From positions 62,001 to 126,000 of the forward strand of contig JAIQFK010000019.1 in the NCBI GenBank assembly GCA_020073305.1: a DNA stretch of 64,000 bases, given 5' to 3'. The notes under the pieces are model-generated. The model searched no databases. It was not told the DNA's origin and saw nothing but the letters and a program-made list of their open reading frames with translations. Below are positions 59,789-64,000 of this stretch, one piece after another; positions within the stretch are counted from its first letter, which is position 1, and each line of letters begins with the position of its first letter. Position numbers and translations under genes: made by a program. Source of the DNA: Terriglobia bacterium (GTDB lineage: Bacteria > Acidobacteriota > Terriglobia > Bryobacterales > Bryobacteraceae).

Positions 59789-60113
59789 CACTCTGGATTT
59801 GACAGTCTTTCGACAGCGACAAGCCATCGGAAGAGCATTGCTGGTTTTTGTTATTCAGCTATTTATGAGGAAGACTTGTCGGGAATCGATATACTTGCGG
59901 TTCTGTCCGCATGCAGGTGCGAGTTCGAACCGTGCCGTTGTCGTTTGATGAGCGAGAATTCTGTGAAGGGTGGTGCGTTTTCTTTGCGAGCTTTAAGGTG
60001 ACAGCGGGGACAGGTGGCAGCGGCTTAAGCTGGGCAAGAAGCAAGGGCAGGTTAGGCTTTTGAGGCAGCGTTGAAAACGCATCTACGCCCTACATCGATC
60101 AGAGAATGTAAGG
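59789..60113. other. Spacer between IS element and propeller gene
   Basis: 325 bp with no supported gene. At 59914-59937 there is a T-arm-like word (GCGAGTTCGAAC) without a matching stem or other tRNA parts. A small stem GCGTT-TTC-AACGC lies near 60070-60082, about 32 bp beyond the stop of the leftward propeller gene and could mark its 3' end; no T tract follows it. Confidence 0.3.
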
Positions 60114-62951
60114 CTATTGGTGCACCGGGATGAAGACGCTACCTTGACTTTGCACTCCGCCAACGGTCGCAACAACACTCGCGTCTCCATCCGCGACGCC
60201 ACTAGGTACGGCGACATTCAATTGATAGAGCCCGGTACTGCTAAGTCCGGCGAAAGTGACATCGGCGTTGATGCCGCCAACGGTGAGTTTGACCGGCATT
60301 ACTGTCCGCAGCGCGCCAAAAAACGACTCGCCAGGCGGTGGTTTTGGGTTCGTTGGGCCAAATCCGGTTCCGTATAGCTGCACAATGTCGCCAGATCTCG
60401 CCGGCCGCGAGGAGGCGCCTGTCCCGAACGCTCCGCTCGGGGCCAGATACTCGGTCGAGCCATCAGGGTTGGTGAGCGGAAAAACGGCTGCGATGTATCT
60501 CTGGTTTGGCGGCGAGAAAGTGAAAAACGCCGGCGAGTACATCTCGAGCTGCGCTGAGAAAGGCGCACTCGCGGTGCCCTGATTGGTAACCACTATATTG
60601 ACCGGACCGGAGGTGTCGTCATCTGGTGCCAGGACGTTGAGCTGCGTCGGGCTGATGAATTCCACAAAGGCGGTCTTGCCGTTGATTGTAACGCTGACCC
60701 CATCGAGGCTGGCGGGCAGCTTCCCATTGACGATGTCTTTGCTTCCCCATGTACGATTCGAGTTGGCGGGCGCGAGATTCGAACCCCAGATCGTTACCCA
60801 GGAGTTGCTTTGAATTGCGTTGTTGTTTCCGTCGGCGGCATTCGTTACCGACGTGATGGCCGGCGGGTTTTGCGTGCCAGAGGGGATCAGCACTCCCACG
60901 CGATTGTCGCCCCAATCTGAAAAATAGACTTTGCCTGCGGTGTCTACCGCCATGGCCACCGGATAGTTCAACTGAGCGCTGGTCGCTGGCCCGCCATCCC
61001 CACTGGGCCCGACGGATCCATTGCCCGCTATGGTGGTGATAACGCCCTTGGAGATCTTGCGGATGCGATGATTTCCCGAGTCAGCGACATAGATCTCGCC
61101 GTCGGCATCCACTGCAATACCCTCCGGTACGTTGAGTAGCGCGTGTGAAGCCGGGCCGCCGTCCCCGCTGAATCCATAACAGCAATCTCCTCTGCCGGCA
61201 ACTGTTGTAATTATCCCCTTGGAAACCTTTCGAATGCTATTGTTGCCGCCGGCTGCGATGTATAGGTTCCCGGCTCCGTCCACAGCGACACCGCGAGGTT
61301 CGGCTAATTGTGCGCTTGTAGCTGGACCGCCGTCTCCACTGTCGCCAAAAGTTCCATTACCTGCCACGGTGCTGATCACATCGTTTGCGACCTCGCGGAT
61401 GCAGTTGTTAGCCTCGTCCGCGATGTAGAGGTTCCCGGCGGTATCCACAGCAATGGCTCGCGGGAAGTTCAATTCGGCGCTGGTAGGCGGCCCGCCATCC
61501 CCGCTATAGCCGGCTTTTCCGGTTCCCGCGACTGTGGTGATCACACCGTTGGCTACTTTGCGGATTCGATTGGTGCCGCTATCGGCTATGTAAAGCTCTC
61601 CGCTCGAATTGACGGCGACGCCGTATGGACCATTGAGGAGGGCGGCCGTAGCCGAACCCCCGTCACCTCCAAAGCCGTTTCCACTCCCACCGGCTACAGT
61701 GCTGATCACTCCCTGTGAGACTTTACGGATGCGCGCATTGCTGGCGTCGGCTATGTATACGTCACCCGCCTTGTCCACGGCGACTCCCCATGGGCTGGAC
61801 AGCCAGGAGGCAACCGCGGGTTCATTCTCAACCGGAACACCAATTCCCGCGATTGTGCTAATCACTCCGTTTGAGACTTTTCGGATCCGCTGGCCCTCAG
61901 TTATGTACAGGTTGCCGGAACCATCGCAAGCAACACTGCCGGCGCCCAGTTCAGCATCCGCAGCCGGGCCGCCGTCTCCGCTAGAGCCAGGTGTTCCGTT
62001 TCCCGCCACGGTGGTGATTAAGCCACCCGAAACCTTGCGGATCCGGGAGTTGCCACTGTCGGCAATATAGATATCCCCAGCCGCATCTACGGCAACTCCC
62101 GTTGGATTATTCAACTGAGCATGGGTGGCAGGGCCGCCATCGCCGCTGAAGCCAAATGTTCCGTTCCCAGCCACGGTGCTGATCACGCCTTTTGTAACCT
62201 TGCGGATGCGGTGGTTGAACTGATCGGCTATGTACAGGTTGCCGGCCGCGTCCACGGCAGTGCCGTTTGTGCCATTGAGATTCAGTTGAGCGCTGGTAGC
62301 AGGGCCGCCATCGCCGCTGAAGCCAGGTGTTCCGTTCCCAGCCAACGTCGTAATCACGCCGTTCGAGATTTTGCGGATGCGTTGATTGAAATAGTCTTCT
62401 ACGTAGATGTTCCCCCCAGCATCCAAAGCGATGCTGCCAGGATTGTGAAGCTGAGCGCTCGTGGCTGGTCCACCATCACCGCCGAAACCCCCTCCACCAG
62501 TTCCGGCCACGGTGGTAATTCGTCCATTCGAGATTTTCCGGACGCGGCCGTTGTTCTGGTCGGCGATATAGAGATCGCCGTTCGCGTCCACCGCGATACC
62601 GTCCGGTCGGTTGAGCTGGGCACTGATCGCTGGCTGGCCGTCACCGTTAAAAGCGTTGGCTCCGGTACCCGACACACGCGTCAACATGCCCTGGGTATCC
62701 AGACGCAACACAACGCTGTAATCGCTGCAGGCGATGAACACGTTGCCATGCTGGTCCACCGCGACTCCCTCTACGCGACCAAGCCTGGCCGAGAGACCGG
62801 GCGTGTTGTCAGCCAACACTCCTCCGGCGAAGGTATTGATCGTGTAGGTCTCGCCCGACGTTGAACACGGCAGAGCCGCAACCAGGAGTACGGCCGAGAC
62901 AAATCGTGTCAACGGATCTCGTAGCCTGAGACATTCTCCAATGCCGTTCAT
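60114..62951 (-). CDS. NHL-repeat beta-propeller protein with TIGR03437 C-terminal domain
   Basis: 945 residues from ATG 62951, overlapping the upstream gene's stop by four bases. Signal peptide FVSAVLLVAALPCSTSGE. About eleven NHL units (roughly residues 40-690) with the consensus G-V-A-V-D-x-x-G-N-L-Y-I-A-D-x-x-N-x-R-I-R-K-V, alternating with S-G-D-G-G-P-A-T-S-A-Q-L. The C-terminal 235 residues (VTNAADGNNNAIQ..., GTGFGPTNPKPPPGE, LTVGGINADVTFAGLS, LYQLNVAVPSGV) match my memory of TIGR03437, the domain named after Solibacter. Secreted, presumably surface-bound by the C-terminal domain; ligand unknown. The DNA shows periodic similarity of about 165 bp from the repeats. Confidence 0.9.
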   Translation of the reverse strand: MNGIGECLRLRDPLTRFVSAVLLVAALPCSTSGETYTINTFAGGVLADNTPGLSARLGRVEGVAVDQHGNVFIACSDYSVVLRLDTQGMLTRVSGTGANAFNGDGQPAISAQLNRPDGIAVDANGDLYIADQNNGRVRKISNGRITTVAGTGGGGFGGDGGPATSAQLHNPGSIALDAGGNIYVEDYFNQRIRKISNGVITTLAGNGTPGFSGDGGPATSAQLNLNGTNGTAVDAAGNLYIADQFNHRIRKVTKGVISTVAGNGTFGFSGDGGPATHAQLNNPTGVAVDAAGDIYIADSGNSRIRKVSGGLITTVAGNGTPGSSGDGGPAADAELGAGSVACDGSGNLYITEGQRIRKVSNGVISTIAGIGVPVENEPAVASWLSSPWGVAVDKAGDVYIADASNARIRKVSQGVISTVAGGSGNGFGGDGGSATAALLNGPYGVAVNSSGELYIADSGTNRIRKVANGVITTVAGTGKAGYSGDGGPPTSAELNFPRAIAVDTAGNLYIADEANNCIREVANDVISTVAGNGTFGDSGDGGPATSAQLAEPRGVAVDGAGNLYIAAGGNNSIRKVSKGIITTVAGRGDCCYGFSGDGGPASHALLNVPEGIAVDADGEIYVADSGNHRIRKISKGVITTIAGNGSVGPSGDGGPATSAQLNYPVAMAVDTAGKVYFSDWGDNRVGVLIPSGTQNPPAITSVTNAADGNNNAIQSNSWVTIWGSNLAPANSNRTWGSKDIVNGKLPASLDGVSVTINGKTAFVEFISPTQLNVLAPDDDTSGPVNIVVTNQGTASAPFSAQLEMYSPAFFTFSPPNQRYIAAVFPLTNPDGSTEYLAPSGAFGTGASSRPARSGDIVQLYGTGFGPTNPKPPPGESFFGALRTVMPVKLTVGGINADVTFAGLSSTGLYQLNVAVPSGVADGDASVVATVGGVQSQGSVFIPVHQ

Positions 62952-64000
62952 GGTTTCCCTCCCACATTGATCGTGACCTGGTTGGTGATGCGGCCGTCGA
63001 CGTTCAAGACCACATCCACCTCCCCGCGGCCGCGCAGCGATCTGGGAATCAGAACATTTACCTGGTCGAGTCCCGCATACTGAGACTGGGCCGCGGCGCC
63101 AAGGATCGCAGCGGGATCGAGGCCAATAGTGGCGGTGACAGAAGACAGATCAGAGAAGCCCCGGATTCCGGTGCCAAAAAGCTCGAGAATGACCCGATCC
63201 GACTCCGGTCCGAGATCGATCGGATCGGCCACGCAGGCGACCGGACTGCCTCCGCAATGGTAAATGCTTTCAGGATGCTGTGTGCCGTCTGCCTTCACAC
63301 GGATGGCGAGGGCCGCGGCGACCCCCGTGCCCGTGGCGTTTGCGGAAAACAGACCCGGCGCAACGTCTTGTATTTGAAGCGTGCCCGTAGCAATCACACG
63401 GTCGCTCCGGAGAACGGAGATGGTGGCCGGTCCGAGCGCAGCGTCTTCGGGGACGAGATAGTTGATTTGTCCAGGCGAGACGAAGAAAAGCTGCGCCGGA
63501 TGTTCCACCTGCGAGCTGTCCAATACCCGCACCGACGTTCCGGACAAGATAGTCGGGAGCGGGACCGACGCAGCAGCTTCGATTGCGTTGGAAAGGCCGG
63601 ATCCAAAGGCGGAGGCAATGGCGGCGGGTGCGAGTGCCGAAACCCGCGCGTAACTTGCGGCAGAGACGGTGGTCACTTGTGGTAGCGGGTTTGCGACATC
63701 CGTTAGCTTGACGACAAATGCATCGCCCAGGGCATTGTAGTTGGCTGGAGCGTTGTCAACGTTACCCCCATATCGCTCTTGCAGCGCACTGGGCGTGACC
63801 GATAAGTCCGGCGATAGCGTAGTGCCGCCAAGGTACACGCTTCCGGCAGGGTCCAGCACCAGTCCGCGCACTTCGTCGAAGTTGCTGCCGCCAAGATACG
63901 TGCCGTACGTCAGGGCTGAGCCATCCGCAATCAGTTTCAACAGAAAGCCATCGCCCTGGTCGCCGTACTTGGATTGCGCAGCATCAGAAGTAACCGGCAG
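62948..64000 (-). CDS. SBBP-repeat/TIGR03437 protein, partial (N-terminus outside window)
   Basis: The leftward frame is open from the right window edge to TGA at 62948 (350 codons seen). The visible N-terminal part is SBBP-type propeller repeat (S-D-A-A-Q-S-K-Y-G-D-Q-G-D-G-F, then LTYGTYLGGSNFDEVRGL, VYLGGTTLSPDLSVTPSALQ). It is followed by a TIGR03437-like C-terminal domain (VTTVSAASYARVSALAPAAIAS, LFFVSPGQINYLVPED, LFGTGIRGFSDLS, GLDQVNVLIPRSLRGRG). Translationally coupled (ATGA) to the NHL-repeat gene and upstream of it in the transcript, so the two are co-expressed extracellular propeller proteins. Start and length unknown. Confidence 0.88.
   Translation of the reverse strand: MPVTSDAAQSKYGDQGDGFLLKLIADGSALTYGTYLGGSNFDEVRGLVLDPAGSVYLGGTTLSPDLSVTPSALQERYGGNVDNAPANYNALGDAFVVKLTDVANPLPQVTTVSAASYARVSALAPAAIASAFGSGLSNAIEAAASVPLPTILSGTSVRVLDSSQVEHPAQLFFVSPGQINYLVPEDAALGPATISVLRSDRVIATGTLQIQDVAPGLFSANATGTGVAAALAIRVKADGTQHPESIYHCGGSPVACVADPIDLGPESDRVILELFGTGIRGFSDLSSVTATIGLDPAAILGAAAQSQYAGLDQVNVLIPRSLRGRGEVDVVLNVDGRITNQVTINVGGKP

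Noticed and set aside
59914-59937. T-arm-like word GCGAGTTCGAAC, possible tRNA 3' fragment or attachment site
   Set aside because: The flanking bases do not form a T stem (GCGAG against CGTGC), no acceptor or anticodon arm is present, and no second copy borders the phage module.
60900-62700. Regularly spaced DNA repeats resembling an array
   Set aside because: The period of about 165 bp is coding (NHL units with synonymous drift), so it is not a CRISPR or satellite.

Overview
ORGANISM. The window looks like a chromosomal segment of an acidobacterium of the Solibacter/Bryobacter type. It is GC-rich. It has three ~1100-residue TonB-dependent receptors with an N-terminal carboxypeptidase-regulatory-like domain and no SusD partner, many Tat-exported (RRxFL) catabolic enzymes, one-component wHTH/TolB/TPR regulators, and, at the right end, two beta-propeller proteins ending in what I recognise as the TIGR03437 'Solibacter C-terminal' domain. 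No tRNA, rRNA or CRISPR array was seen.

REGION 1 (1-13.5 kb). A FadR-type GntR regulator (1571-2278) lies between a leftward partial gene and a seven-gene rightward operon led by a textbook sigma70 promoter (2325-2353): TonB receptor, six-hairpin (alpha/alpha barrel) glycosidase-like protein, RmlD-like SDR, DegT/StrS aminotransferase, galactokinase-like GHMP kinase, EamA permease, and a second six-hairpin protein. The leftward partial gene is a third paralogue of the same family. Together they suggest uptake, hydrolysis and intracellular remodelling of an unidentified (amino)sugar polymer.

REGION 2 (13.5-34.8 kb). Leftward: Gfo/Idh/MocA oxidoreductase, TIM-barrel sugar isomerase, TPR protein, second TonB receptor (strong promoter and a T-tailed terminator) and an M28 peptidase. 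Rightward: a Reg_prop/Y_Y_Y sensor kinase with its NarL-type regulator, a di-haem DHOR protein, a CocE/NonD-type serine hydrolase, and a transporter operon (SSF symporter, M20 peptidase, 57-residue membrane protein). A diiron ferritin-like protein is encoded leftward.

REGION 3 (34.8-53.3 kb). Two copies of a 36-bp element (35/36 identical; CGTAAA-N11-TTTACG plus a direct CGTAA repeat) sit upstream of the third TonB receptor and upstream of a six-gene operon: SGNH hydrolase, two tandem double metallo-beta-lactamase-fold proteins, GH38 alpha-mannosidase, amidohydrolase and GH20 hexosaminidase. Between them lie a PLP decarboxylase and a membrane-bound wHTH-TolB-TPR regulator, the obvious candidate controller. 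I read this as one regulon for a mannose/N-acetylhexosamine glycan. The double-MBL proteins are its least described part.

REGION 4 (53.3-64 kb). An SDR dehydrogenase is divergent from a CxxCH-bearing terpenoid-cyclase-fold protein. Next is an orphan phage packaging module (DUF5681 protein and a large terminase with two nuclease-like domains), then an IS256-type element with clear ends and target duplication but an amber stop in its transposase, then the two coupled propeller/TIGR03437 genes, the first of which runs off the right edge.
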